Below are positions 44,742 through 53,279 of a stretch of DNA of 64,000 nt, one piece after another; position 1 is the stretch's first letter; every line of letters begins with the position of its first letter. Under the pieces are notes generated by a model that was not told the DNA's origin, searched no databases, and worked only from the letters and a program-made list of their open reading frames with translations. Location of the stretch: the NCBI GenBank assembly GCA_965230605.1, contig CBDDLD010000004.1, forward strand, positions 3,038,001 to 3,102,000. The letters are read 5' to 3'. The translations under genes were made by a program, and so were the position numbers. This DNA comes from CBDDLD01 sp965230605. GTDB taxonomy: Bacteria > Bacteroidota > Bacteroidia > Flavobacteriales > Flavobacteriaceae.

Positions 44742-45743
44742 CTATGGTACTTCAATTACATTAACAATCTTGTTAATGATTTCTTCTGAAGTGATATTTT
44801 CTGCCTCAGCTTCATAAGTGATTCCTATTCTATGTCTTAACACATCATGTACAACAGCACGTACATCTTCAGGAATAACATATCCTCTTCGCTTTATAAA
44901 GGCATAACATTTAGCCGCATTTGCTAAATTGATACTACCTCTAGGAGATGCTCCAAATGAGATTAACGGTTTAATCTCTTCTAATTTATATTTCTCCGGA
45001 TAACGTGTTGCGAATATGATATCCAGAATATATTTCTCTATTTTTTCATCCATGTAAACTTCTCTAACTGCTTTTTGCGCATTGAGAATTTGTTCAACGG
45101 ATACTACAGGGTTTATCTTTTCGAAACCTCCTTTTAAATTTGCTCTGATGATAAGTTGCTCTTCATCTAATTTAGGATAATCGATAACCGTTTTTAGCAT
45201 GAAACGGTCAACTTGAGCTTCCGGTAACGGATAAGTTCCTTCCTGTTCTACCGGGTTTTGAGTGGCCATTACAAGGAATGGTTTGTCTAAAATGAAGGTT
45301 TCATCACCAATCGTTACTTGCTTTTCCTGCATGGCTTCTAATAATGCAGATTGTACTTTTGCCGGTGCTCTATTGATCTCATCCGCTAAAACGAAATTGG
45401 CAAAAATAGGTCCTTTCTTTATGGAGAAATCGTTCTCTTTGATATTGTATATCAAAGTACCTACTACATCAGCAGGTAATAAATCTGGTGTAAATTGTAT
45501 TCTACTGAAAGACCCGGACACCGCTTGAGAAAGTGTATTAATAGCAAGTGTTTTTGCCAATCCCGGCACACCTTCTAGGAGTATATGCCCCTGACCAAGA
45601 AGCCCGATCAATAAACGTTCTACCATATGCTTTTGTCCTATAATGACTTTATTAATCTCTAAGGTTAGTAGATCAACAAAAGCACTTTCCTTTTCTATTT
45701 TCTCATTGATCGATTTAATGTCAACGGTACTTGTTTCTTCCAT
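44742..45743 (-). CDS. MoxR family AAA+ ATPase
   Basis: 333 residues with Walker A GVPGLAKT (residues 58-65), Walker B (FVLADEINRAPAKVQ) and the sensor region MATQNPVEQEGTYPLPEAQVDRF. MoxR ATPases act as chaperones for VWA-domain proteins, here presumably DUF58, BatA and BatB. It is the first gene of the operon. The upstream region has a near-match -7 (ACAATTTG) only, so the promoter is not clear. Confidence 0.94.
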   Translation of the reverse strand: MEETSTVDIKSINEKIEKESAFVDLLTLEINKVIIGQKHMVERLLIGLLGQGHILLEGVPGLAKTLAINTLSQAVSGSFSRIQFTPDLLPADVVGTLIYNIKENDFSIKKGPIFANFVLADEINRAPAKVQSALLEAMQEKQVTIGDETFILDKPFLVMATQNPVEQEGTYPLPEAQVDRFMLKTVIDYPKLDEEQLIIRANLKGGFEKINPVVSVEQILNAQKAVREVYMDEKIEKYILDIIFATRYPEKYKLEEIKPLISFGASPRGSINLANAAKCYAFIKRRGYVIPEDVRAVVHDVLRHRIGITYEAEAENITSEEIINKIVNVIEVP

Positions 45744-45913
45744 AGTTTTTTATTCTTTAGAGCTATTATAAGTTCTTAAATTATCAGAGTTGCAAATTGT
45801 TAAAATTATTCTTGGGTCGCTGTTAATAATTGGTTAAAAATTCAGTGTTTAAAAGCCTTTGTTCCGTTTATTGTTTTCTATTTTTAAACGGAATTCAAAA
45901 TAATAAAAAGACA

Positions 45914-46777
45914 TTGAAATTTTCAAGAATAATTTCTGGTGTTATGGGATGGGGTAGTTGGGGTAAACAGCTTTCAAGTTCTGAAATGATTCATCTTATA
46001 GAACACTGCGTCTCAGTAGGGATTACCTCTTTTGACCATGCTGATATTTATGGAGGTTACACCACTGAAGCAGAATTTGGCAATGCCTTCACTAAAAGTG
46101 GTATCAATAGATCCTCAGTACAATTGATCTCAAAATGCGGTATACAATACTTAAGTGATAACAGAACCAATACGGTTAAACATTACGATTACAGTAAAGA
46201 TTACATCATATGGTCCGTAGAAAAATCATTATCAGATTTAAAAACAGATTATTTAGACCTTCTTTTACTTCATAGGCCTAGTCCTTTAATGAGAGCAGAT
46301 GAGATTTCTGAGGCCGTAGACCTCTTGAAGAATTCAGGAAAGGTTAAAAGTTTCGGAGTTTCTAATTTTACGGCTTCACAAATGACATTGATTGCTGGTG
46401 AAACTCAGGTCAATGTTAATCAGATCGAGTTTTCATTAACGCAACATTCTGCTATGCATGATGGGACTTTAGACTATATGCAAACGCAATCTATTTTACC
46501 AATGGCTTGGTCGCCTCTTGGAAGTGTTTTTAGAGATGACAATGAAAAAACGCGAAGGATTCACAGGCAATTGGGTGAATTAATGGATAAATATAATGCG
46601 ACTGAAGATCAGTTGTTGCTGGCATGGATACTTAAACATCCTTCAAATATTCATCCTGTTGTAGGTACTGCAAATCCGAAACGACTACAACAAGCATATG
46701 AGGCCTTAGACATTGAACTTGAGCTAGAAGATTGGTTTCTGATTTTGGTGGCATGTCAAGGGCATAAAGTACCTTAA
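45914..46777 (+). CDS. Aldo/keto reductase
   Basis: 287 residues with the AKR segments SFDHADIYGGYTTEAEFGNA, YLDLLLLHRPSP and GKVKSFGVSNFTASQ, covering the catalytic Asp/Tyr and Lys/His positions. The start is TTG at 45914 (reading MKFSRIISGVMGWGSWGK), which matches the usual N-terminus; the open frame continues back to 45830 but its Cys- and Phe-rich extra 28 residues look intergenic. Substrate unknown. Confidence 0.9.
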   Translation: MKFSRIISGVMGWGSWGKQLSSSEMIHLIEHCVSVGITSFDHADIYGGYTTEAEFGNAFTKSGINRSSVQLISKCGIQYLSDNRTNTVKHYDYSKDYIIWSVEKSLSDLKTDYLDLLLLHRPSPLMRADEISEAVDLLKNSGKVKSFGVSNFTASQMTLIAGETQVNVNQIEFSLTQHSAMHDGTLDYMQTQSILPMAWSPLGSVFRDDNEKTRRIHRQLGELMDKYNATEDQLLLAWILKHPSNIHPVVGTANPKRLQQAYEALDIELELEDWFLILVACQGHKVP

Positions 46778-46796
46778 TTAAAATGATCAATAATTT

Positions 46797-47549
46797 ATGA
46801 CTAAAACAGCATTAATAACAGGAGCCACAAGTGGCATTGGGAGAGCAACAGCGCATAAATTCGCTAAGCATGGAATACGTCTTGTTTTATGCGGAAGAAG
46901 ACAACAGCGTTTGGATAGTATTCAGAAAGCTTTATCTAAAGAAACGGATGTGACCACATTAAATTTTGACGTTAGTAATAGAGCTCAAACCCTAGATGCC
47001 ATAGGATCTTTGGATGAAGATTATAAAGCCATTGATATATTAATTAACAATGCAGGAAATGCACATGGTTTAGACCCTATACAATCGGGAAATATAGATG
47101 ATTGGGATGCTATGATGGATGGCAATGTTAAAGGTTTATTATACGTTAGTAAAGCTATAATACCAGGAATGATTGAACGTCAAAGTGGGCATATTATCAA
47201 TATAGGCTCATCCGCAGGAAAAGAAGTATATCCAAAAGGTAACGTTTATTGTGCTAGTAAGCATGCTGTTTTAGCTATAACTGAAGGCATGCGAATTGAT
47301 TTGAACCCTTATGGTATAAAAGTTAGTGCTGTTAACCCCGGTCTTGTGGAGACCGAATTTTCTCAAGTACGATTCAAGGGTGATGCAGTGGCTGATAATG
47401 TCTATAAAGGCTATAAGGCTCTACAAGCTGATGATATTGCAGAAATCATTCATTTTGCGGTCACTAGACCCGCTCATGTTAACCTAGCTGATGTATTAGT
47501 GTTTCCAACAGCACAAGCCAATAGTACTATAGTGAAAAAGTCCATTTAA
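46797..47549 (+). CDS. Short-chain dehydrogenase/reductase (YdfG-like)
   Basis: 250 residues with the cofactor motif TGATSGIGRA, the NNAG motif, a catalytic Ser (INIGSSAG) and the YxxxK pair (YCASKHA). The RRQQR basic segment after the second strand favours NADP. Closest in pattern to serine/3-hydroxy acid dehydrogenases of the YdfG type. It starts 20 bases after the aldo/keto reductase gene. Confidence 0.92.
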   Translation: MTKTALITGATSGIGRATAHKFAKHGIRLVLCGRRQQRLDSIQKALSKETDVTTLNFDVSNRAQTLDAIGSLDEDYKAIDILINNAGNAHGLDPIQSGNIDDWDAMMDGNVKGLLYVSKAIIPGMIERQSGHIINIGSSAGKEVYPKGNVYCASKHAVLAITEGMRIDLNPYGIKVSAVNPGLVETEFSQVRFKGDAVADNVYKGYKALQADDIAEIIHFAVTRPAHVNLADVLVFPTAQANSTIVKKSI

Positions 47550-47576
47550 ACCAGATTCAGTATTTGAGTAAAGATC

Positions 47577-48710
47577 ATGATTAACAAACGCCTTCTTATC
47601 AAAAACCTACTTGCTCATAATGACGAGAATAGTTTTTATGATAAAAAGCGTAAAGTTGATATTAGCTTTAAAGAGGGTAAGGCTAAGTTCTTAAAACATA
47701 TCTGTGCACTATCTAACAGTAACCCTAAAAACAACTCTTACATAGTTATTGGTGTTGATGATGAGGATAATAAAATTCTTGGTGTCGATTTTTTTGATGA
47801 CAGTAAAATACAGAACCTCATCAATGCTTATCTTTCTAATCCTCCAATTGTGCAATATGAAAACATTCCTTTTCCGCATCTTCCGGATGACAAAGTGGTC
47901 GGATTGGTAACTATAAGGCCCATTAATGAAATCACCTCACTTAGAAAAAATATCTGGAAATACTATGGTGGTTCTGTCTTTTTTAGGGATGGCAGCATGA
48001 GCATGCCTAAAGTCTTTGATATAGAGATTAAAGATGTAAACTCTAAAATTGTTGCTGCTATTGAAAAGCATGCACAGAACAATATAGAATTAACACTCAA
48101 TGGTGTCTTTGCTTTTATGAATAAGCGAAAGGATTTTGAGCCTAAATACAAAGTCTTTAAGGAATACTTTGTATTGTGCTGGGCTGGGCAACGTAAGCAT
48201 GTGAAAAATGAAGTGTTTTTCTCTAGGGTTGATATTGAATTGATCAATGAGCAAAAGCGATTGTTTTATTCTGCTTTAGATGAAGTGGCTATCTCGTTTA
48301 CGGAAGACTCTTTTAAAATTATAGAGTATGTAAACCTAGGCCTTGAAAACTCCTACAAATACTATCCGCTGGAAGAAACCATTATTCATTTTGAAAATAA
48401 TGTAAACTACACCATAGAAACGAGCTTGTTGTTTGAACCCCCTCAGTTTGATAAAAAAACACTACATCATATCTATAATACTAATAACGCTATACTTGAA
48501 AAGCTCAAAAAAGGTCTAAGTCTTACAGTCAATGAAGAGGCTGATCTCATAAACCTACCTTCAACTTATCTTATTTGCTATATTAATCTATTTCATGAGG
48601 CTATAGACAAGCTTCAGGAAGCCAAACCTTATTTAAAAAAGCACAGTAAAAGTGTTTATGTTTCCTATAAGGCAGCTTTGAGAATACTAAGGAAAGTAAA
48701 GTACAGTTAG
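47577..48710 (+). CDS. AlbA_2 (Schlafen-type) domain protein
   Basis: 377 residues. The N-terminal 160 residues contain the AlbA_2 pattern (KFLKHICALSNSNPKNNSYIVIGVDDEDNKILGV), as in proteins usually annotated as ATP-binding or putative DNA-binding. The C-terminal 210 residues are helical, with no motif I can assign beyond similarity to what I recall as DUF5929. Some AlbA_2 proteins regulate or act in defence, but nothing here shows either. It follows the SDR gene by 27 bases and a terminator follows it. Confidence 0.72.
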   Translation: MINKRLLIKNLLAHNDENSFYDKKRKVDISFKEGKAKFLKHICALSNSNPKNNSYIVIGVDDEDNKILGVDFFDDSKIQNLINAYLSNPPIVQYENIPFPHLPDDKVVGLVTIRPINEITSLRKNIWKYYGGSVFFRDGSMSMPKVFDIEIKDVNSKIVAAIEKHAQNNIELTLNGVFAFMNKRKDFEPKYKVFKEYFVLCWAGQRKHVKNEVFFSRVDIELINEQKRLFYSALDEVAISFTEDSFKIIEYVNLGLENSYKYYPLEETIIHFENNVNYTIETSLLFEPPQFDKKTLHHIYNTNNAILEKLKKGLSLTVNEEADLINLPSTYLICYINLFHEAIDKLQEAKPYLKKHSKSVYVSYKAALRILRKVKYS

Positions 48711-48870
48711 TCATACAAAATTTGTCATTTTTAACGGGTTTTTTTGCGCCTCATCGGCAGCAAAATCCTAGGCTAACCATTCATACATTTTTTTTTGCCG
48801 TTCATCATAATTTTTACAATTCAATCTAGATTATTGTGCATTTTTGTAGTGCTATTAATCAATTATAAAC

Positions 48871-48918
48871 AACCCTTGTTTCTCCCAACTACGTTTGGCA
48901 TTGAAACAGGGTTTTTTT
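48871..48918 (+). terminator. Terminator after the AlbA_2 gene
   Basis: AACCCTTGTTTC (48871-48882) pairs with GAAACAGGGTT (48903-48913) with one bulged T; inside, CCAAC can pair with GTTTGG. Seven T residues follow. It lies 160 bases behind the AlbA_2 stop and next to the end of the convergent DUF1501 gene. Confidence 0.65.
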
Positions 48919-48919
48919 A

Positions 48920-50107
48920 TTAGATAAAATTTAAGGGAGTTATATCTTTTTTGATCACTTTTGATCCATCTACGTCCATCCACTTATTAAGAATTGTCAT
49001 GTAGACTGACCTAAAATCGATATTAAATTTTAGATCGCCATTATTATCTAGGTCTTCTAGCGAAGCCAACTCATTATATATGCCTGCTTTTTTAAGATTT
49101 TCCCCAATTACAAACACATTCCCCGCAGTACCATGGTCTGTTCCATTAGCTGCGTTTTGTTTTACTCGCCTTCCGAACTCTGAAAACGTCACAATAAGAG
49201 TGTCTTTAAATGTACCATGAGTTTTAAGATCATCAACAAACACTTTTATACTATTGGCATATATTTCTAATAATCTGTTCTGAGGATTTAATTGATTTGC
49301 GTGGGTATCAAACCCCGACAAAGACGTATAAAATACTTTTGTATCTATTCCTGAGTTGATGAATTGTGCTGTATTCTTTAGCTGCCTTGCAAGCTTATTT
49401 TTTGGATATGAAGGCGATGACAAACGTACTTTTGTAGTCTCATAAATATATTTGGCTGAAGACTTCGCATCTATCATGGTCTTATACAGATAGCCTAAAT
49501 TATGCTCACTTAAATGCTCATCTTCAAGATGATTAATGACATTTTTAAAAAATGGATCTCTAGAAGAGTTATAAAGCACCCTATAATCATTAGTAGCAAT
49601 ACCGCTGAATCGCTCTCCCTTTAACGCTAAGCTTAGGGCTTCATTTGTTTCTATAGCATTGTATGGACGCTTTCCATATAAATCTAAGTAACGCCCTAAC
49701 CATCCTGTATGTAAATATTCGTCAGAATCACTTGCAGAATGCCATATATCCATAGACCTGAAGTGTGATCTAACCGGATTTGGGTAACCTACATTATTAA
49801 TGATACTCAGAAAACCTTCGTCATATAGTTTCTTAAGAGCTAATAACCCCGGATGCAAACCTAAAGTGTCATTAAGTTTTATAATTCCGTCTTGTATTGC
49901 TATGCCGGGTCTCGATTTATAGTAAATATCATTTCTGTAGGGGATAACCGTATTTAAACCATCATTTCCTCCAGATAGTTGCACAATAACTAATCTTTTG
50001 TAGCCTAGTTTTTCTGTTGCAACGCCTTCTAGCGCCTTTACAAAACTAGGAACCATTGTAACACCACTTGCTAATGCTGAATTCTTTAAAAATGTTCTTC
50101 TTTTCAT
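48920..50107 (-). CDS. DUF1501 exported protein
   Basis: 395 residues from MKRRTFLKNSALASGVTMVP, a twin-arginine-like signal. The family sequence YKRLVIVQLSGGNDGLNTVI, the LHPGLLALKKLYDEG segment and the FGRRVKQNAANGTDHGTAG metal-binding-type block place it in DUF1501 (alkaline-phosphatase-like fold). I start at 50107, after the upstream stop; the longer frame from 50152 would overlap DUF1800. The enzymatic activity of DUF1501 is not established. Confidence 0.9.
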   Translation of the reverse strand: MKRRTFLKNSALASGVTMVPSFVKALEGVATEKLGYKRLVIVQLSGGNDGLNTVIPYRNDIYYKSRPGIAIQDGIIKLNDTLGLHPGLLALKKLYDEGFLSIINNVGYPNPVRSHFRSMDIWHSASDSDEYLHTGWLGRYLDLYGKRPYNAIETNEALSLALKGERFSGIATNDYRVLYNSSRDPFFKNVINHLEDEHLSEHNLGYLYKTMIDAKSSAKYIYETTKVRLSSPSYPKNKLARQLKNTAQFINSGIDTKVFYTSLSGFDTHANQLNPQNRLLEIYANSIKVFVDDLKTHGTFKDTLIVTFSEFGRRVKQNAANGTDHGTAGNVFVIGENLKKAGIYNELASLEDLDNNGDLKFNIDFRSVYMTILNKWMDVDGSKVIKKDITPLNFI

Positions 50108-50109
50108 AA

Positions 50110-51486
50110 CTAACACATTTGATATTCTGGTAAAGACATGAGTTGAATACAAAAATCTTGTTTAGAGTTTTTAGCAAGTTCTTTCATGTAAGATTCGGTC
50201 CCATTGTTAAATTCACCATTGATCATATAACTTGGTAAATGATCTATCGGAACATTTTTAAAATAGGCGTGAAACGTCTCCCAATCTGGCTCTGTTTTAA
50301 AAGGTAGTTTATCCTTATTATGTTTAAAATAGTAGCGTCTAAAACTGTCATTAAAATCACCCTTGCCTTTTAATGAAATACTTCCATTGTTTAACAATAG
50401 TGAGGGAAGTTTCAATCTTACCATAATGGTGTTGGCGTCAATCCAATTGGTATCACCTTTCCAACCAGCTACATTTGGAGGATCTAAAAGCGTTTGCCCT
50501 AAAAGACGTTGTATTTTTAAAACATCGTTTTCATTCTTAAATCGGTATGGCACAACATAGTGAAGCCCCACAATAAATTCTATTGGCGATTTAATCTTCA
50601 CTCCAATATTCTGAGACTCATAAAACCAATCTGATAAAAACACATAACGCATCAGTTGTTCTATATTATATGATGGGTAAAAGACATCTACCATAGCTTC
50701 AATATGAGCTTTATTAAGTTTAGGGTTTACAAAGTATCGGTATACCTTTTGACATATGAACCTTGCACATGCTTTTTGTTGCAAAATAATATCTATGATA
50801 TCATCACCATCAAAACTTCCTGTATGTCCAAGAAATGTCTTTTCTCCATAGTCGTGCTGAAATCGTCTTAGAATAAAATCCCCTTTAAAATTGTGATTAT
50901 AGCCCGTAAATGCTCTGGCGCTTTCTTTAATATCGTGTTCCGTGTAATTACCCTCTCCAAGCATAAATAACTCCATAAGCTCTCTGGCAAAGTTTTCATT
51001 AGGTTTAGACTTTCTATTCTGCTTGTTATTTAAGTATTTTATCATTGCAGGTTCTTTGGAAACTGCTTTTATAAAATCCCCGAAATTTCCTAGAGCATAT
51101 TGCCTCAAGGTATTATTGTATTGATGTACAAAAACAACATTGTTATCCTTACATACAAAATGATTCGCCCAAAATAAGGTCATTCGTTCTCTCAGAACCT
51201 CATCACTAGTCATCAATCGTTCTACCCATTTAAAGTTCAAGGTTTTAATACGTTCTCTACTTTTACTATTAAATTCTTTAATCGCTTTAGGGTTCTTGAT
51301 GAGCTGTCTGGGATCTATTTTTTTAAACTCTGAAAGATCGATTTGAAGCGGTGTGAAAGATTTTGAACCTTTAAAAATATCGTCAACAATTCTTGCCTTA
51401 GATTGCTTACTAATACGATCTAGTGCTTTAGGTGTTATTCCGAAGCCTGCTCTCCAAAAAAGATGTTGTATATGAGTTGTTTGCAT
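50110..51486 (-). CDS. DUF1800 family protein
   Basis: 458 residues from MQTTHIQHLFWRAGFGITPK. The NENFARELMELFMLGEG block, the RERMTLFWANHF segment and the HTGSFDGDDIIDIILQ segment are diagnostic for DUF1800, which almost always precedes a DUF1501 gene as here (gap of two bases). The pair is of unknown function. A TTG nine codons upstream gives a longer frame; I prefer the ATG, which matches the usual N-terminus. No clear signal peptide. Confidence 0.9.
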   Translation of the reverse strand: MQTTHIQHLFWRAGFGITPKALDRISKQSKARIVDDIFKGSKSFTPLQIDLSEFKKIDPRQLIKNPKAIKEFNSKSRERIKTLNFKWVERLMTSDEVLRERMTLFWANHFVCKDNNVVFVHQYNNTLRQYALGNFGDFIKAVSKEPAMIKYLNNKQNRKSKPNENFARELMELFMLGEGNYTEHDIKESARAFTGYNHNFKGDFILRRFQHDYGEKTFLGHTGSFDGDDIIDIILQQKACARFICQKVYRYFVNPKLNKAHIEAMVDVFYPSYNIEQLMRYVFLSDWFYESQNIGVKIKSPIEFIVGLHYVVPYRFKNENDVLKIQRLLGQTLLDPPNVAGWKGDTNWIDANTIMVRLKLPSLLLNNGSISLKGKGDFNDSFRRYYFKHNKDKLPFKTEPDWETFHAYFKNVPIDHLPSYMINGEFNNGTESYMKELAKNSKQDFCIQLMSLPEYQMC

Positions 51487-51546
51487 ACGAGTTAGACTGA
51501 ATAAATCTTCCAATGTTTAATTGAATGCAAATCTTATTCCAAAACG

Positions 51547-51807
51547 TTATGCCAATTGGATGGTCAATAATAATACCACTGGAGCAAATCCAATAAGTGC
51601 AATGGGGAGCCTTAATTTTGACTTTTTAAAACTAAAGAATAATATCAGAGGTAGTACCAAAAACAAAACAGTATACATAAATAATGCAACCCAATCACCG
51701 CCATGTGTTAGATAATTAAAGCTGTTCAGACCCTCGTCAAAATAAGCAACAGCATTACACAATAAAAAGCTTATTATGGTAAGTGCTAAAACTTGCTTAT
51801 GTTCCAT
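51547..51807 (-). CDS. Small three-helix membrane protein (paralogue A)
   Basis: 86 residues with three hydrophobic helices (about 6-22, 41-58, 67-85) and a conserved-looking core FKKSKLRLPIALIGFAPV between helices 2 and 3. It aligns over its full length with the 83-residue protein at 53280-53531 (shared YxDxG, YLT, LPL, KSKxRL, GFxPV positions). No family recognised. It starts 14 bases after the RDD gene's stop, behind a hairpin. Confidence 0.7.
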   Translation of the reverse strand: MEHKQVLALTIISFLLCNAVAYFDEGLNSFNYLTHGGDWVALFMYTVLFLVLPLILFFSFKKSKLRLPIALIGFAPVVLLLTIQLA

Positions 51808-51811
51808 AAGA

Positions 51812-51836
51812 AAACCGTTTCTTAATGAAACGGTTT
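51812..51836 (-). terminator. Hairpin around the RDD stop codon
   Basis: AAACCGTTTC (51812-51821) pairs perfectly with GAAACGGTTT (51827-51836); the RDD gene's TAA lies in the loop. On the reverse strand the stem is followed by TTTTCTT and then directly by the next gene's ATG. It could end transcription, attenuate it, or control translation of the downstream gene. Confidence 0.5.
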
Positions 51837-52202
51837 ATGTATAAATTTATTTTTTAAAATATAGTCATGTAAGATTTCTTTTTTATACAAATAGAAAATT
51901 ACAGTTACAGGAAGAAAAATAATGCTTATGGTCTTTAAAACACTTCTTACAAGCTTTAACCTCAAAGTAATTTTAGGCATAATAATGTTCACCATAACCT
52001 TGCCAAGGGTTTCGCCATTATTACGATAATCAAAAACAAAAAAGTACAGTAAAAGAAACGGTAATTCAAAACTGAGATTAATTATATCTATAGGTGCTAA
52101 ATGACCATTAAAAATACTCTTAAACTGACTCGCTATAAAAGTAACGAATGTTGTGTCAATCAAAAGAGCAATCACCCTCAACAGATATTTATTCTTAACC
52201 AT
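51822..52202 (-). CDS. RDD family membrane protein
   Basis: 126 residues with three membrane helices. The RDD hallmarks are the N-terminal LLRVIALLIDTTFV helix with Arg and Asp, the YRNNGETLGKVMVNI loop and the closing HDYILKN segment. Function is unknown for most RDD proteins; some act in ion homeostasis. It abuts the lipoprotein gene upstream with no gap. Confidence 0.8.
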   Translation of the reverse strand: MVKNKYLLRVIALLIDTTFVTFIASQFKSIFNGHLAPIDIINLSFELPFLLLYFFVFDYRNNGETLGKVMVNIIMPKITLRLKLVRSVLKTISIIFLPVTVIFYLYKKEILHDYILKNKFIHKPFH

Positions 52203-52709
52203 TTAATTCTTTTTAGCTACCAATTCTAAGCTAATATACCCATTCTTATCAACTAAATATGTTTTACATTTCACCATATAGTTCATGTTACTAATATCAA
52301 TTTCCGAAGAATCTGTTATTGTAATAGATTGTAATGACTTATCTGCAATAAATTCTGATATATGAATCTTATTTTCAAAATAATCTGTCCTTCCTATTCC
52401 CATAATTTCTTCATAAGTCGAATCACTCACAAAACCACATATACATCCAGTTTCTATTGGAGCCCCACATAGAGTTTCTCCAAGACAGCAGTAATGTATA
52501 GTTGTACTAATTCCTAAAAAACTTGATCCCACTGTAAAACTATGGCAAGTAAAGGCTCTATCGCTCTGCTTATCCTGTAGGTTTATATGTGGAGAATCTC
52601 CAATCATGTAATCCTCCTCGACTACCTGATTAGAGCAAGAGAAGGAAAAGACTATCAAAAAGACAGCCCCAAAAATATACATCCTACATCTAAAAAATAT
52701 TGTTTTCAT
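52203..52709 (-). CDS. Cys-rich lipoprotein of unknown function
   Basis: 168 residues from MKTIFFRCRMYIFGAVFLIV; the signal ends in a lipobox (FSFSC). The mature part has a Cys cluster (FTCHSF, then YCCLGETLCGAP and GCICGF) suggesting disulfides or metal binding, and a C-terminal beta region with a further Cys. I recognise no family. I start at 52709 because a TAAGTTTG -7 element overlaps the longer frame from 52742. Confidence 0.65.
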   Translation of the reverse strand: MKTIFFRCRMYIFGAVFLIVFSFSCSNQVVEEDYMIGDSPHINLQDKQSDRAFTCHSFTVGSSFLGISTTIHYCCLGETLCGAPIETGCICGFVSDSTYEEIMGIGRTDYFENKIHISEFIADKSLQSITITDSSEIDISNMNYMVKCKTYLVDKNGYISLELVAKKN

Positions 52710-52730
52710 AAAACTGTAAGGTTTGGACTT

Positions 52731-52765
52731 CAAACTTAACATAGTAAAACATTAGCTCTTCTCAA
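52731..52765 (-). promoter_or_regulatory. Promoter of the lipoprotein-RDD-membrane protein unit
   Basis: On the reverse strand TTG (52765-52763), 24 bases, TAAGTTTG (52738-52731), then 21 bases to the ATG at 52709. The -7 is an exact match; the spacer is one base longer than the usual range. A GTATAATATATAC imperfect palindrome near 52771 could be an operator for the divergent XRE protein. Confidence 0.45.
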
Positions 52766-52886
52766 TTTTACGTATAATATATACTTCTTAATACATATTT
52801 TATACCGCTTGTTTTGTATTTATTCCCACTTATTACTTCTCTTTTGAGGCTCAATAAAAACCATCTTAACCTTGTGAAAAAAATTT

Positions 52887-53210
52887 ATGCCTATAGATAT
52901 TGGAGTACAAATAAGAAAAGTAAGAGAGCTCAAAGACTATACACAGCAATATATGGCAGATCAATTAAGTATAAGTCAAAAGACTTATAGTAATATTGAA
53001 AATGGTGTCACAAAAGTTGATTTAACTCGGGTGGTCAAAATTGCGGAACTATTAGAGATAAGTTTAATTCAGCTTCTATCTTTCAATCAAGACATCCTTT
53101 TTAAAAGTAATAGTTTCAAAAATGACATAAGACAATATCAGGATTATATTGAATTTCTAGAAAAGGAAAATAGGTTTTTAAAGCAACAAATTGATAAACT
53201 TATTAAATAA
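52887..53210 (+). CDS. XRE family helix-turn-helix regulator with coiled-coil tail
   Basis: 107 residues. The N-terminal HTH_3 domain (about 8-65) shows the pattern TQQYMADQLSISQKTYSNIE; the C-terminal 35 residues (YQDYIEFLEKENRFLKQQID) form a coiled coil, likely for dimerisation. No peptidase or sensor domain. Transcribed divergently from the lipoprotein-RDD unit, which it may regulate. Confidence 0.85.
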   Translation: MPIDIGVQIRKVRELKDYTQQYMADQLSISQKTYSNIENGVTKVDLTRVVKIAELLEISLIQLLSFNQDILFKSNSFKNDIRQYQDYIEFLEKENRFLKQQIDKLIK

Positions 53211-53241
53211 GAAAGCCATTTCTTAAAGAAACAGCTTTCTT
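53209..53241. terminator. Hairpin after the XRE gene
   Basis: AAGAAAGC (53209-53216) pairs with GCTTTCTT (53234-53241); inside, TTTCTT pairs with AAGAAA around a single A. The stem is long but has no T tract on the forward side, so it is at best a weak terminator between two convergent genes. Confidence 0.45.
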
Positions 53242-53279
53242 GGATAATTCATATTATTTTAAAAGATACCTATTCTAAA

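Noticed and set aside
45830..45913. 28-residue N-terminal extension of the aldo/keto reductase
   Set aside because: Cys/Phe-rich sequence with no family match; the TTG at 45914 gives the usual start of the fold.
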